From an uncultured Chitinophagales bacterium (GTDB lineage: Bacteria; Bacteroidota; Bacteroidia; Chitinophagales; JAHDHT01): a stretch of DNA of 50,795 nucleotides. A model generated the notes under the pieces. The model searched no databases, was not told the DNA's origin, and saw only the letters and a list, made by a program, of their open reading frames with translations. The translations under genes were made by a program, and so were the position numbers. The stretch spans positions 1-50,795 of the forward strand of contig CALHDG010000098.1 of assembly GCA_938023075.1 (NCBI GenBank), in the 5' to 3' direction. The first letter of the stretch is position 1. The number at the start of each line of letters is the position of its first letter. Positions 35,465-44,722 of this stretch are shown here, one piece after another.

Positions 35465-36181
35465 ATGAAACAAAACAGTCTACAAGTTTGCCTAAGTAAT
35501 AGTTTAATGTTTTTGCATCAAGATCAATTAAGTGATCATTTGGTGGTGTTTATTGATGTGTTAAGAAACACTAGTACTATGACTGCTGCTTTGTATTACG
35601 GCATCCAAAAAGTAAAACCGGTTGCCAAAGTTGAAGAAGCGGCAGCTTATCTTGGTAAAGCGGGTTACTTGGTAGCCGGCGAACGGCACGGTATCAAAAT
35701 ACCGGAGTTTGATGCAGGCAATTCGCCCTTGTTTTTTAAAGATAGAGACAATGCTAATCAAACCTTAGTCATTACCTCTACTAATGGAACACAAAGCGTT
35801 CATTTAACCAAAAATGCTAAACTATTATGCTGTGGTGGCTTTGTTAACCAAAGCAGTTTAGCACAATTTATTCTTCAACAAAATTTACCAGTTTTGTTGC
35901 TTGCCAGCGGTTGGCGAGGTAACGTTAATTTAGAAGATACTTTATTTGCCGGAGCTTTAGTACATCAATTAAAAAGCAATTTTGAGGTATTAGGCGACCC
36001 CGCATTGTTAGCTGAAACAATTTATCTTCAGCACCAACATCATATATTTGAAACCATAAACCGAGCCAGCCATTATAAACGGATTGCTCAAACAGATAGC
36101 ACCGCCGACCTTACTTTTTGTTTAACCAAAGATATAACTCCGGTAGTACCCGTTTTTGACGGCGAATATTTAAGCCTCTAA
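35465..36181 (+). CDS. comB: 2-phosphosulfolactate phosphatase (ComB family)
   Basis: 238 residues matching the ComB family, which hydrolyses (R)-2-phospho-3-sulfolactate to sulfolactate. The family motifs are VFIDVLRNTSTMTAALYYG near the N-terminus, VAGERHGIKIPEFDAGNSP around residue 75, LVITSTNGTQSV around residue 102 and LLASGWRGNVNLEDTLFAG around 145. In bacteria the family is linked to coenzyme M or to sulfolipid/sulfonate metabolism; no other gene of such a pathway (comA, comC, capnine synthesis) is visible here. Bacteroidota often make sulfonolipids, which gives it a plausible role, but that is inference. Confidence 0.88.
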   Translation: MKQNSLQVCLSNSLMFLHQDQLSDHLVVFIDVLRNTSTMTAALYYGIQKVKPVAKVEEAAAYLGKAGYLVAGERHGIKIPEFDAGNSPLFFKDRDNANQTLVITSTNGTQSVHLTKNAKLLCCGGFVNQSSLAQFILQQNLPVLLLASGWRGNVNLEDTLFAGALVHQLKSNFEVLGDPALLAETIYLQHQHHIFETINRASHYKRIAQTDSTADLTFCLTKDITPVVPVFDGEYLSL

Positions 36182-36239
36182 TTTATTGCATAGTTTTGTA
36201 ACTTAGGTTATTTTTAATCCTTATAAAATTTTAAAAGAA

Positions 36240-36602
36240 ATGATACTATATATTTTATATATATTACTTATCCTTAGCGGTCTGATTTTAGCATTAGAGA
36301 TAGTTAAGCAAATACCAGTAATTGGTGATGAATTAGAAAAAGTAATTATTGCGCTAAGCCGTTTTTCAAAACTATTTGGTGCCTTAACATTAATTTTAGG
36401 AGTACTTACTTTGTATTCGCACAAAATGCCTAGTGTAGTATCTATAGTGGTAGGTTTAGTGTTGTTAATTGATCATTTGGACGAAGTACCTGGTGTTGGT
36501 GGACCACTAAAAAAGTTAGCTGCAACCGTTGAACCATTTGATGAGTGGATTGGTTTAGCAGGTGCTGTAATTGGTTTGGTACTGCTTCTAATTCCAAAAT
36601 AA
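36240..36602 (+). CDS. Small hydrophobic membrane protein
   Basis: 120 residues, three predicted transmembrane segments: ILYILYILLILSGLILALEI (1-22), FGALTLILGVLTLYSH (~46-62) and VVSIVVGLVLLIDHL (~66-81), plus a last hydrophobic stretch WIGLAGAVIGLVLLLIP at the C-terminus. Short loops repeat a similar pattern: IPVIGDELEKVI and VPGVGGPLKKLA both follow a helix end, suggesting an internal duplication. I do not recognise a family. It is 58 bp after comB and 9 bp before the sugar dehydrogenase gene, so it is probably cotranscribed with the latter. Confidence 0.7.
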   Translation: MILYILYILLILSGLILALEIVKQIPVIGDELEKVIIALSRFSKLFGALTLILGVLTLYSHKMPSVVSIVVGLVLLIDHLDEVPGVGGPLKKLAATVEPFDEWIGLAGAVIGLVLLLIPK

Positions 36603-36611
36603 AGAAGCATT

Positions 36612-39374
36612 ATGCAATGGAAACTATTAATCTTCAACAAGTTTTTTTACCTAATCACTTTACTTTTACTAGGCAACATTTTTCAATTATTAGCACATTT
36701 GCCAGAAGGCTTTTCAGACAATTTAGTTTGGCAGGGCAGTGGCTACGATCAGGTAATAGGCTTAACTTTTGATGCCGAAGGCAATATGTACTTTTGGAAA
36801 AAGGCGGGTACGCTCTATAAATTAAATGCAGATGGCACTCTATACAACCAACCTGTTTTAGATATTAGTGAAGAAGTAGGCAACTACGGCGATCACGGAT
36901 TATTAACGGTTGCCTTAGATCCTGACTTTCTCAACAATGGTTATGTATATTTAATTTACAATGTCGATCGCCATCATTTGCTGTACTATGGCACTGCGCA
37001 ATATGATAAAAATGCCAGTATTGATAATGAAGCCACCATTGGCAGAGTCAGCCGTTTTCAGTTGGATGTTGCGGACAATTTTAATTCGGTTGTTGTCAAT
37101 AGCAGAAAAGTGCTAATTGGCGAAAGCATCCATACGGGCATACCCATTATGTATTTGTCGCACGGTGCCGATTGTGTAGTTTTTGGCAATGATGGTTCTT
37201 TATTGGTTTCGGCTGGCGACGGTACTACTTATGAAGGCATTTTTACCGGAACGGGTAGTTCTGACAAACCCTCGTACATTGCGCAAGGTTTGCAAGATGG
37301 TATTTTAACTGAGCAAGATGACGTTGGCGCTTTTCGCGCTCAGTCGCTGCATTCCTTAAATGGTAAGGTATTGCGCATTGACCCAGAAACAGGAAATGGC
37401 TTAGCAAGCAATCCGTTTTTCGATGCACAAAATCCACGTGCCGCAATTTCCAGAATATGGGCATTGGGTTTTAGAAATCCTTATCGTATGATTGTTCAAC
37501 CCAATACGGGTAGCTCGAATATAAATGATGGCAAACCCGGCACAATTTATTTGGGCGATGTGGGCAGTACGGCTTTTGAAGAACTTAATGTGATAATGGA
37601 AGGAGGGCAAAATTTTGGCTGGCCCCTGTTTGAAGGACACTTACCACATCCGCAATACTCCTTTGCACTAACTCCAAATTATACCATGCCCAATCCTCTC
37701 GTTGGAACAGACTGCGATCAAACCTATTTTAATTTTCAAGATCTGATACTGAATCCCTCAACCGCCAAAGGCTATTTCCCAAACCCTTGCGACTTTACCA
37801 CCAATATTGCCGATACGCATATCACCTTTACAGCGCAATTACCATTAATTGGCTATACCAATCGTTGGAATCCGCCAGAAAGAGCGATAGTTGGTGTATT
37901 TGAAGAAGCCTCATGTGAACCTGCTTTTTATGAAATTGGAGACGCCGCTTCACCTGTGCAAGGAGAAAATTTTAATGGTTCAAGCAGCATACCCGGTTTC
38001 TTTTATACCAATACCTATAACAATTTTCCATCAGCCTATCACAACAAATATCTTCATGCTGATTTTAGAGGTTGGATAAAAGTATTTGATATTAATGAAA
38101 ATCAACAACTTAAAAAAGTAGAGGATTTTTTATTAGATGAGCGCAAAAGCATCACCGCATTAGTATTAAACCCACTTGATGGTTTTTTGTATTATACCGA
38201 TTTAGCCAAGGATGCTATTTATAAAATAGGTTATAATGTACCACAAGCTCCAACTGTTATTTTAGCGTTCGATCAATACTATGGCAGTTCACCTTTAACG
38301 GTTAATTTTGAAGCAGCAGCATCTTACCACCCCAACAACTTAAGCTTTGATTATGCATGGGATTTTGGTAATGGAAACAACAGTACGCTTGCAAACCCAA
38401 GCCATACTTTTACGGCAAGCTCATCGCAACCTGAAACCTTTAAAGTTCGTTTAAGCCTTACCGACGAACAAGGTAGAAGCAGCGAACAAGAAGTGAAGAT
38501 ATTTTTAAATAACACCCCGCCACAAGTAAATATCAGCAGCTTTACAGATGGCGATTTATATTCTGTTGAAGAACCAACTTTATTGCCTTTAACTGCGCAG
38601 GTAAATGATGATGAACATAGCTTAGACCAACTAAAATTTCGTTGGCAGGTTAACTTGCATCACAACCAACATGTACATGCCGAAAAAGTAGATTTTGCAG
38701 TTATTTCTGAAGCCTATTTGCAGCCATTTGGTTGTAAAGATGAACCCTACCATTACCGGATTGACTTGGTAGTTACCGATCCCGAAGGTTTATCTACCCG
38801 GGTTGAAAGTAGCTTGTATCCAAAGTGTGGAGAAGAAGAATTAATTTGGGAAAGCCTAAGCGCCGAAACCAATGAAACAACCACCGAATTATTGTGGCAA
38901 CTCAAAAATCCCTTAAATCAAGTCTCCTTCATCATACAAAAAAGAAAAAAAGGCACTTTAAATTATATAAATATTGGTGTATTGGAAAACACAAATGGAG
39001 CAAACTTTTCCTTTGTTGATGAGGCACCCGGCTATGGCACTTCCGTATATCTTGTTAAAGCTGTTTTACCGAACGAGCTTACTTTTTATTCTCAAGAAAT
39101 AGAAGTAGAAGCGGCATTAAATGCGTTTATCCAAATTACACCCAATCCTGTAAGTAATGGACATATCTACTTTAATATTGATCAATTGGAGAAAAATACC
39201 AACATCACGTTTTTATTATATCATGCTAATGGAGCTTGTATATTAAAAGATCAGCTTCAAGAACATTGCCAACTGATCAGTAAAAATATTAGCCATTTGC
39301 CGGCAGGCATCTACATGTATAAACTTATTTTTAACAAGAACGTACAACAAGGTAAGTTGATTAAAATGAAATAA
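36612..39374 (+). CDS. PQQ-type sugar dehydrogenase fold protein with PKD and T9SS domains
   Basis: 920 residues, exported (hydrophobic start LLIFNKFFYLITLLLLGNIFQLLA). Residues ~30-540 form a soluble glucose/sorbosone dehydrogenase-type six-bladed propeller: FDAEGNMYFWKKAGTLYKL, YGDHGLLTVALDPDFLNNGYVYLIYN, SLHSLNGKVLRIDPETGNG, WALGFRNPYRM, LGDVGSTAFEELNVIMEGGQNFGWP. A PKD domain follows at ~550-635 (GSSPLTVNFEAAAS, YAWDFGNGNNSTLANPSHTF), then Ig-like segments and a T9SS type A tail (IQITPNPVSNGHIYFNI, HLPAGIYMYKLIF). Likely a surface-exposed sugar- or aldose-oxidising enzyme; substrate and PQQ use are not provable here. Confidence 0.88.
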   Translation: MQWKLLIFNKFFYLITLLLLGNIFQLLAHLPEGFSDNLVWQGSGYDQVIGLTFDAEGNMYFWKKAGTLYKLNADGTLYNQPVLDISEEVGNYGDHGLLTVALDPDFLNNGYVYLIYNVDRHHLLYYGTAQYDKNASIDNEATIGRVSRFQLDVADNFNSVVVNSRKVLIGESIHTGIPIMYLSHGADCVVFGNDGSLLVSAGDGTTYEGIFTGTGSSDKPSYIAQGLQDGILTEQDDVGAFRAQSLHSLNGKVLRIDPETGNGLASNPFFDAQNPRAAISRIWALGFRNPYRMIVQPNTGSSNINDGKPGTIYLGDVGSTAFEELNVIMEGGQNFGWPLFEGHLPHPQYSFALTPNYTMPNPLVGTDCDQTYFNFQDLILNPSTAKGYFPNPCDFTTNIADTHITFTAQLPLIGYTNRWNPPERAIVGVFEEASCEPAFYEIGDAASPVQGENFNGSSSIPGFFYTNTYNNFPSAYHNKYLHADFRGWIKVFDINENQQLKKVEDFLLDERKSITALVLNPLDGFLYYTDLAKDAIYKIGYNVPQAPTVILAFDQYYGSSPLTVNFEAAASYHPNNLSFDYAWDFGNGNNSTLANPSHTFTASSSQPETFKVRLSLTDEQGRSSEQEVKIFLNNTPPQVNISSFTDGDLYSVEEPTLLPLTAQVNDDEHSLDQLKFRWQVNLHHNQHVHAEKVDFAVISEAYLQPFGCKDEPYHYRIDLVVTDPEGLSTRVESSLYPKCGEEELIWESLSAETNETTTELLWQLKNPLNQVSFIIQKRKKGTLNYINIGVLENTNGANFSFVDEAPGYGTSVYLVKAVLPNELTFYSQEIEVEAALNAFIQITPNPVSNGHIYFNIDQLEKNTNITFLLYHANGACILKDQLQEHCQLISKNISHLPAGIYMYKLIFNKNVQQGKLIKMK

Positions 39375-39514
39375 CTTTCCAGTTTATTCAACAGGTAAGT
39401 TGTTATTTGAAATATGATCCCTTATTTCATTCTAGATGAGGGGTGTTAGAGAGATTGCCCGTTAACCTAATCTTAATCTTAAACTAAATAATACTTAACC
39501 TGCACAGCCGACCT

Positions 39515-39555
39515 TTGCACAAAGTTTGCACGTATAAAGTAAGAGCTTTGTGCAA
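39515..39555. promoter_or_regulatory. Long inverted repeat upstream of the lipoprotein/TonB operon
   Basis: TTGCACAAAG (39515-39524) and CTTTGTGCAA (39546-39555) are perfect 10-bp inverted arms, with a 21-bp spacer that itself starts TTTGCAC. It is 54 bp from the lipoprotein ATG. Just upstream, TAATCTTAATCTTAAACTAA is a short direct repeat that could be a response-regulator box. Confidence 0.55.
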
Positions 39556-39608
39556 TACGCTAAATAAATTATATTTAATAAAAATAAATTAAATTTTTCT
39601 CAAAACAG

Positions 39609-41003
39609 ATGAACACAAAATTATTTTCAGTTGTATTATTAATTTTTGCAGTAGCCATTTTTACAGGTTGTAAAGAAGATGATGCCTGCGAAGAACTAAT
39701 GGTAACATGCGGACCAAACGGAACTTGCAATGAAGGCTTCTGTGAATGTGATGAAGGATGGAAGGGCGTTAGATGTGACCAAGTGGCTGCAACCGAAACC
39801 TTAACCGGCTTTTTAAATGCCGACAAAACTTTAGAAGGCGACAAAATTTATGAAATAATTGGAAAGTATGTGGTTAGTGAGGGAGCCACATTAACCATTA
39901 GCCCTGGCACCATTTTAAAATTTGCATTAGGTCAAGAAACGGCTGCTTCTGCCTTAATTGTTGCAAAAGGTGGTAAAATTGAGGCAGATGGTACGGCAAA
40001 CAAACCTATTATTATGACCTCTGTTTTAGATAATATTGAGCCAGGTCAAATTACCGGTACTAACCTAAGTAAATCAGATGTTGGTTTGTGGGGCGGGTTA
40101 ATTATTTTAGGCAATGCAAACGTTTCTGCCATGGAAGGTAATACACAAGGACGTATTGAAGGCATACCCGAATCGGAAGGCTATGGCTTATATGGCGGAG
40201 ATGATAATGAAGATGATTCAGGGATATTAAATTATGTTTCGGTTCGCCACGCCGGCGTTTTAATTGGTGAAGACAACGAAATTAATGGCATTACCTTAGC
40301 TGGTGTAGGTAGTAAAACCAAAATAGAAAATGTTGAAGTGGTCGCCAATTTTGATGATGGTATTGAATGTTTTGGCGGTTCAGTTAACATTAAAAACGCC
40401 ATTGTAGTCTATCAGGGAGATGATGGTATTGATATCGATCAAAATTACAGCGGCACTATTGATAACTTTTATGTAAAACATGGCGCCTCTCCTAAAACAG
40501 ACTTTGCTTTAGAAATAGATGGACCAGAAAATGAAACCTACACAAATGGCAAATTTACCTTATTGAATGGAACGGTTAGAAATGACGGTATGGACGGTGG
40601 CATTGCCGATTTAAAATCGAAAGCACAAGGCACCATAGAGAATGTTTCTTTTGAAGGTTATGCCAATTTAAATTTCATAAAAGTTAGAGCCAGTTATGAT
40701 ACCAATACTGCCAATTCTGCAGATGTTTGTGAAACCAAAGCTGATAGTTATTCGCATATGGTAAATGGCGATTTAGTAATTAGCACTTGTGAGTTAGTAC
40801 ATAGCAAAACCACCTTATCGAACTTAGCAAACGGTTATGCCGATGGTAATGATACCCCTTGCCGTTACACCGGTGAAGAAGAAGCCGAATTAGATAAACT
40901 AATTAGTGATGGCGGAAATTCTATTGCCGGCTCTGCTACCAAAGGTGCCAACTTAGCCGTATTTAAAGGTTGGACATGGGCTTCTGAAAAAGGAGAACTC
41001 TAA
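39609..41003 (+). CDS. Surface lipoprotein with EGF-like and beta-helix domains
   Basis: 464 residues. MNTKLFSVVLLIFAVAIFTGCKEDD is a lipoprotein signal with lipobox cysteine at residue 21. An EGF-like knot follows at once (CEELMVTCGPNGTCNEGFCE, CDEGWKGVRCD; six cysteines, ~27-56). The rest is a right-handed parallel beta-helix (GATLTISPGTILKFALG, GKIEADGTANKPIIMTSV, GLWGGLIILGNANV, GSKTKIENVEVVANFDDGIE, YQGDDGIDIDQNYSG). This lipoprotein type is found paired with TonB receptors in Bacteroidota and probably acts as the surface lid or binder for the receptor at 41115, much as SusD does for SusC, although unrelated in fold. Confidence 0.85.
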   Translation: MNTKLFSVVLLIFAVAIFTGCKEDDACEELMVTCGPNGTCNEGFCECDEGWKGVRCDQVAATETLTGFLNADKTLEGDKIYEIIGKYVVSEGATLTISPGTILKFALGQETAASALIVAKGGKIEADGTANKPIIMTSVLDNIEPGQITGTNLSKSDVGLWGGLIILGNANVSAMEGNTQGRIEGIPESEGYGLYGGDDNEDDSGILNYVSVRHAGVLIGEDNEINGITLAGVGSKTKIENVEVVANFDDGIECFGGSVNIKNAIVVYQGDDGIDIDQNYSGTIDNFYVKHGASPKTDFALEIDGPENETYTNGKFTLLNGTVRNDGMDGGIADLKSKAQGTIENVSFEGYANLNFIKVRASYDTNTANSADVCETKADSYSHMVNGDLVISTCELVHSKTTLSNLANGYADGNDTPCRYTGEEEAELDKLISDGGNSIAGSATKGANLAVFKGWTWASEKGEL

Positions 41004-41048
41004 TATATATTCTATCATAAAACAAAATAATTTATCTCAAAACTTAAC

Positions 41049-41081
41049 AAAAAGTCGTTGCCTTTTGGGTAGAGACTTTTT
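41049..41081 (+). terminator. Intercistronic hairpin between lipoprotein and TonB receptor genes
   Basis: AAAAAGTC and GACTTTTT form perfect 8-bp arms around a 17-base loop, ending in a T tract. It lies between two genes of one operon, so it may act as a partial terminator or an RNA-stabilising stem that sets their ratio. Confidence 0.5.
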
Positions 41082-41114
41082 CCGCGCTAAAATCCAAACA
41101 AACAATTTAAAACA

Positions 41115-43946
41115 ATGAAACAATTTATAGTAATATTAATCAGTCTTATTTTAGTGCATACCGCATGGGCTCAACAAGGCACTTTACGGGGCACGGTAAT
41201 CGACAACAGCAATGCAGAAACCTTAATTGGCGTTTCAGCAGTGATAGAAGGAACCACCACCGGAACTTCAACTGACTTAGATGGCAAATACAGTTTAAAG
41301 TTAGCACCAGGTAATTATACCATGGTTTTTTCCTACATTTCGTATAGCACACAAACCATAACCGATGTAAGCATTAAACCCGGTGAGGTAACGGTTTTAG
41401 ATGTACGCTTAAGCGACAAGGCAGAAGAACTGCAAGAAGTAGTAGTAGTAGCAAAAAAAGTACGTAATACAGAAACCGCTCTGTTAACTTTACAGAAAAA
41501 AGCAGCCAATGTGTTAGATGGCATTTCATCAGAAACTTTTAGCCGTACCGGTGATAGTGACGCCGGACAAGCTATACAACGGGTAACCGGCGTTTCGGTA
41601 GAAGGTGGCAAACACGTGTATGTTAGAGGCTTAGGCGACCGGTATACCAAAACTACCTTAAATGGTTTAGATGTACCTGGGTTAGACCCCGATCGCAACA
41701 CCATTCAAATGGATATTTTTCCTTCTAACTTAATTGATAATATTGTAATTAACAAAACCTTTGCACCAAATTTACCTGGTGATTTTACCGGTGGATTAGT
41801 CAATATTGTAACACAAGATTTTCCTGAAACTAAATCGTTAAGCCTTAGCTATGGTACTACTTACCGCCCAACCACACACTTTAATAACGATTTTATTTTA
41901 TACAAAGGTGGTTCAACCGATTTATTAGCTTTTGATGATGGCACCCGGGCTCAGCCCTTTCCTTCGCGCGTTTATGTACCTCATCCGGCAGAACGAGAAG
42001 AGCAATTGACTGCGCTTACTGAGCGTTTTGGTAAAACGATGGCTGTTGAACCCTTCAACAATTTTTTGGATCAAAATTTTTCTATTGGCTTTGGAAATCA
42101 ACAAAACAAAGAGCGAGTTGATATTGGTTATAATTTAGCCTTTAATTATGGCATCAATTATCAATATTATGACAATGCTCAATTTAGCGAATATTTTAGT
42201 GGTAACTCTTCGGAGTATGAGTTGCTGCGCGATAGGGTTCGCACGGCACAATTAGGGGAGCAAAATGTATTGTGGTCTGCTTTAGCCGGTACGTCGTTTA
42301 AATTTTTAAAGAAACATAAAATCAGTTTGAACTTGTTGCGTTCACAAAATGCTGAATCAACCGGTGGAATTATTGAGCAACAAAGTTTTGAAACTGGTAA
42401 TTCTTCTTTAAGAAAAAATAGCTTAACCTATGTTCAGCGTAGCTTTACTAATGGCAATTTACTCGGTACGCACGAGTTGGGTAAAAATAAATTAGAGTGG
42501 CGAACAGGTGTTACCTATTCGAGCATTACCAATCCGGATATTCGCTCAACCTCATTAACCTATGTAGAAAATAAAGATGGGGTGTTTAGCTTAGATGAAG
42601 CAGAAGGCGCAACCATTAAAAGAGAGTTTAGAGATTTGACAGAAATGAATTACACCGGTAGAATAGATTATACCATTCCCTTAACGTTTAATAATGGAAA
42701 TAAATCAACTGTAAAATTAGGCTTGGCAGAAACCTATAAAGCGCGAGATTTTGGAATCCAACAATATAAATTTCAGTTGAGAAACAGTAATGCTTTCCAA
42801 TTTAGTCCTAATCAGTTTTTTGAAGATAACAATATTTGGAGAATTGGGCTTGAAACGAATGGTTCGGGTAGTGGCTTAGGCACCTTTGTTATCGGTAGTT
42901 TTCAACCAAACAATACTTTTTCAGCCAGTCAAAATATTGCCGCTGCTTATATTATGCAAGAATTACCCATATCAGAAAAAATTAAAGCCACGTATGGAAT
43001 CAGATCGGAATTTCTGATACATCAATATACTGGTAACCAACCATCTGACGCGCCGGGCACTCAACCGCTTGACTACAAATGGGAAGAATTTGATTTTTTA
43101 CCATCGTTAAATTTAGTGTATAATCTGGTAGATAATATGAACCTACGTTTATCTTATGGAAAAACTTTAGCGCGTCCTTCTTTTAAAGAAAGATCTAATG
43201 TATCAATTTATGATCCTATTACCGATCGTCGTTTTAGTGGAAACATCAACTTGCAATCTACCCAAATACATAATGCCGATATCCGTTGGGAGTATTTCTT
43301 TAACCCGGCAGAAATGATTTCTGTTAGTGGATTTTATAAATACTTTGTCGATCCGATTGAATTAGTTTCGGGCACTACCGATTCAAGAGAGGTACAACCC
43401 ATCAATAGCGACAAAGCCACGGTAGCCGGAGGAGAGTTTGAGTTGAGAAAAAACCTCAGCTTTTTTGGTGAATCGCTTAAAGACTTTTCCATTAGCTCTA
43501 ACCTTACTTATGTTTTAACGGCTTTAACTATGACGGATAAAGAATACAACAACCGGTTAAATAAAATTAAAGAAGGAGAATCCATTTCGAATGTTCGAAA
43601 TATGTATGGACAATCACCTTACATCATCAACTCAAGCATAAACTATGTTGGCAGCAAAAACAATATGGAAGCAGCTTTAAGTTATAATGTACAAGGCAAG
43701 CGTTTAGTTATTGTAGGTAATGGTAATATTCCAGATATATTTGAACAGCCTTTTCATAGTTTAAACTTTAGAGCAGCTAAACGTTTTGGTTTAGAAAATA
43801 AGTTTCAGCTTAGTTTTACGGTAGATAACATTTTAAATAGCAAACAACAACGCTTATATGAAGCCTTTAAAGCCAACCCAACGGTTTACTCCATTTATGA
43901 AGATGGAAGAGCCTTTGGCTTAGGTTTCAACTATACTATACAATAA
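41115..43946 (+). CDS. TonB-dependent receptor paired with the beta-helix lipoprotein
   Basis: 943 residues. Signal peptide MKQFIVILISLILVHTAWAQ, then a carboxypeptidase-like domain (GTLRGTVIDNSNAETLIGVS, TDLDGKYSLKLAPGNYTMVFSYISY). The plug is ~125-260, with GDSDAGQAIQRVTGVSVEGG, YVRGLGDRYTKTTLNGLDVP, DIFPSNLIDNIVINKTFAPN and LPGDFTGGLVNI. The C-terminal barrel ends LGFNYTIQ, with the usual alternating aromatic last strand. The RGLGDRYTKT plug type is distinct from SusC and from siderophore receptors. The gene lies 111 bp downstream of the lipoprotein gene and is followed by a strong terminator. Ligand unknown. Confidence 0.93.
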   Translation: MKQFIVILISLILVHTAWAQQGTLRGTVIDNSNAETLIGVSAVIEGTTTGTSTDLDGKYSLKLAPGNYTMVFSYISYSTQTITDVSIKPGEVTVLDVRLSDKAEELQEVVVVAKKVRNTETALLTLQKKAANVLDGISSETFSRTGDSDAGQAIQRVTGVSVEGGKHVYVRGLGDRYTKTTLNGLDVPGLDPDRNTIQMDIFPSNLIDNIVINKTFAPNLPGDFTGGLVNIVTQDFPETKSLSLSYGTTYRPTTHFNNDFILYKGGSTDLLAFDDGTRAQPFPSRVYVPHPAEREEQLTALTERFGKTMAVEPFNNFLDQNFSIGFGNQQNKERVDIGYNLAFNYGINYQYYDNAQFSEYFSGNSSEYELLRDRVRTAQLGEQNVLWSALAGTSFKFLKKHKISLNLLRSQNAESTGGIIEQQSFETGNSSLRKNSLTYVQRSFTNGNLLGTHELGKNKLEWRTGVTYSSITNPDIRSTSLTYVENKDGVFSLDEAEGATIKREFRDLTEMNYTGRIDYTIPLTFNNGNKSTVKLGLAETYKARDFGIQQYKFQLRNSNAFQFSPNQFFEDNNIWRIGLETNGSGSGLGTFVIGSFQPNNTFSASQNIAAAYIMQELPISEKIKATYGIRSEFLIHQYTGNQPSDAPGTQPLDYKWEEFDFLPSLNLVYNLVDNMNLRLSYGKTLARPSFKERSNVSIYDPITDRRFSGNINLQSTQIHNADIRWEYFFNPAEMISVSGFYKYFVDPIELVSGTTDSREVQPINSDKATVAGGEFELRKNLSFFGESLKDFSISSNLTYVLTALTMTDKEYNNRLNKIKEGESISNVRNMYGQSPYIINSSINYVGSKNNMEAALSYNVQGKRLVIVGNGNIPDIFEQPFHSLNFRAAKRFGLENKFQLSFTVDNILNSKQQRLYEAFKANPTVYSIYEDGRAFGLGFNYTIQ

Positions 43947-43975
43947 ACATTTAAAATACTATAAATTGTTTTTAG

Positions 43976-44007
43976 TGCCTCATCATGCTTTTGATGAGGC
44001 ATTTTTA
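43976..44007 (+). terminator. Rho-independent terminator after the TonB receptor gene
   Basis: TGCCTCATCA and TGATGAGGCA form a perfect 10-bp stem with a 6-base loop, followed by TTTTTA. It ends at the stop codon of the convergent O-methyltransferase gene. Confidence 0.85.
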
Positions 44008-44646
44008 TACCTTCCGAACCAACATCAAGCCATCCCTAACTGATAAAATTACGTTTTCAACCGAAGCATCTTTTGCTACCATTTCATTAAATTCTACTAC
44101 ACCTTTGGAAGCTACATCATAAGTTTCAGGCGGGTCCGTAACTTTACCATACCACAAAACATTATCCGCTAACAAAAAGCCTCCGGGTTTTAACATGGGA
44201 TATAATAACTGGTAGTAAGTTGGATAAAATTCTTTATCGGCATCCAGAAAAATTAAATCATACTGTTCATTTAAGGTGGGTATTAACGTTTGAGCTTCTC
44301 CTATAAATACATTTACTTGTTCACCAATACCGGCATCTTGTAGATTTTGGTCAATTACGGGTTTCAATTCTTCGTTAATTTCAATAGTGTCAATCCCTCC
44401 ATTTGAGGTTAAACCTTTGGCAAGGCAAATGGTACTGTAAGCAGTAAAGGTGCCAATTTCTAAAATACGGGTTGGTTGTATCATACAGCTGATCATTTTC
44501 AAAAACTGCCCCTGTACTTTGCCAGAAATCATTTGCGGATAGAGTTGTTGCAAAAAGGTTTTCCGGTTAATTTGATATAATAAATCGCTTTCTTCACTAC
44601 AATTTGTTTCAATATATTTTTCTATAGAAGAAGGTATAATTGACAT
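44005..44646 (-). CDS. O-methyltransferase, class I SAM-dependent (caffeoyl-CoA-OMT-like)
   Basis: A 213-residue cytoplasmic methyltransferase of the Methyltransf_3 family. SAM-binding motif I is ILEIGTFTAYSTICLAKGL; GIDTIEINEELKPV holds the acidic ribose-binding residue; YDLIFLDADKEFYPTYY holds the metal-binding Asp; LLADNVLWYGKV holds the second metal-binding Asp-Asn pair. Family members methylate catechol-like hydroxyls with a divalent metal. Length is normal. Single gene, convergent with the TonB receptor gene and divergent from the lipoprotein at 44723. The substrate is unknown. Confidence 0.9.
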   Translation of the reverse strand: MSIIPSSIEKYIETNCSEESDLLYQINRKTFLQQLYPQMISGKVQGQFLKMISCMIQPTRILEIGTFTAYSTICLAKGLTSNGGIDTIEINEELKPVIDQNLQDAGIGEQVNVFIGEAQTLIPTLNEQYDLIFLDADKEFYPTYYQLLYPMLKPGGFLLADNVLWYGKVTDPPETYDVASKGVVEFNEMVAKDASVENVILSVRDGLMLVRKV

Positions 44647-44694
44647 CTACTTATTTTTAATTTAAATGAAGCCTCTTTATTGATTTTAATATTC

Positions 44695-44702
44695 TACTTT
44701 TG
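44695..44702 (+). promoter_or_regulatory. TAnnTTTG promoter element
   Basis: TACTTTTG matches the Bacteroidota -7 consensus 20 bp before the ATG at 44723. Confidence 0.4.
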
Positions 44703-44722
44703 AAACTTGAAGTTGTAAAGTT

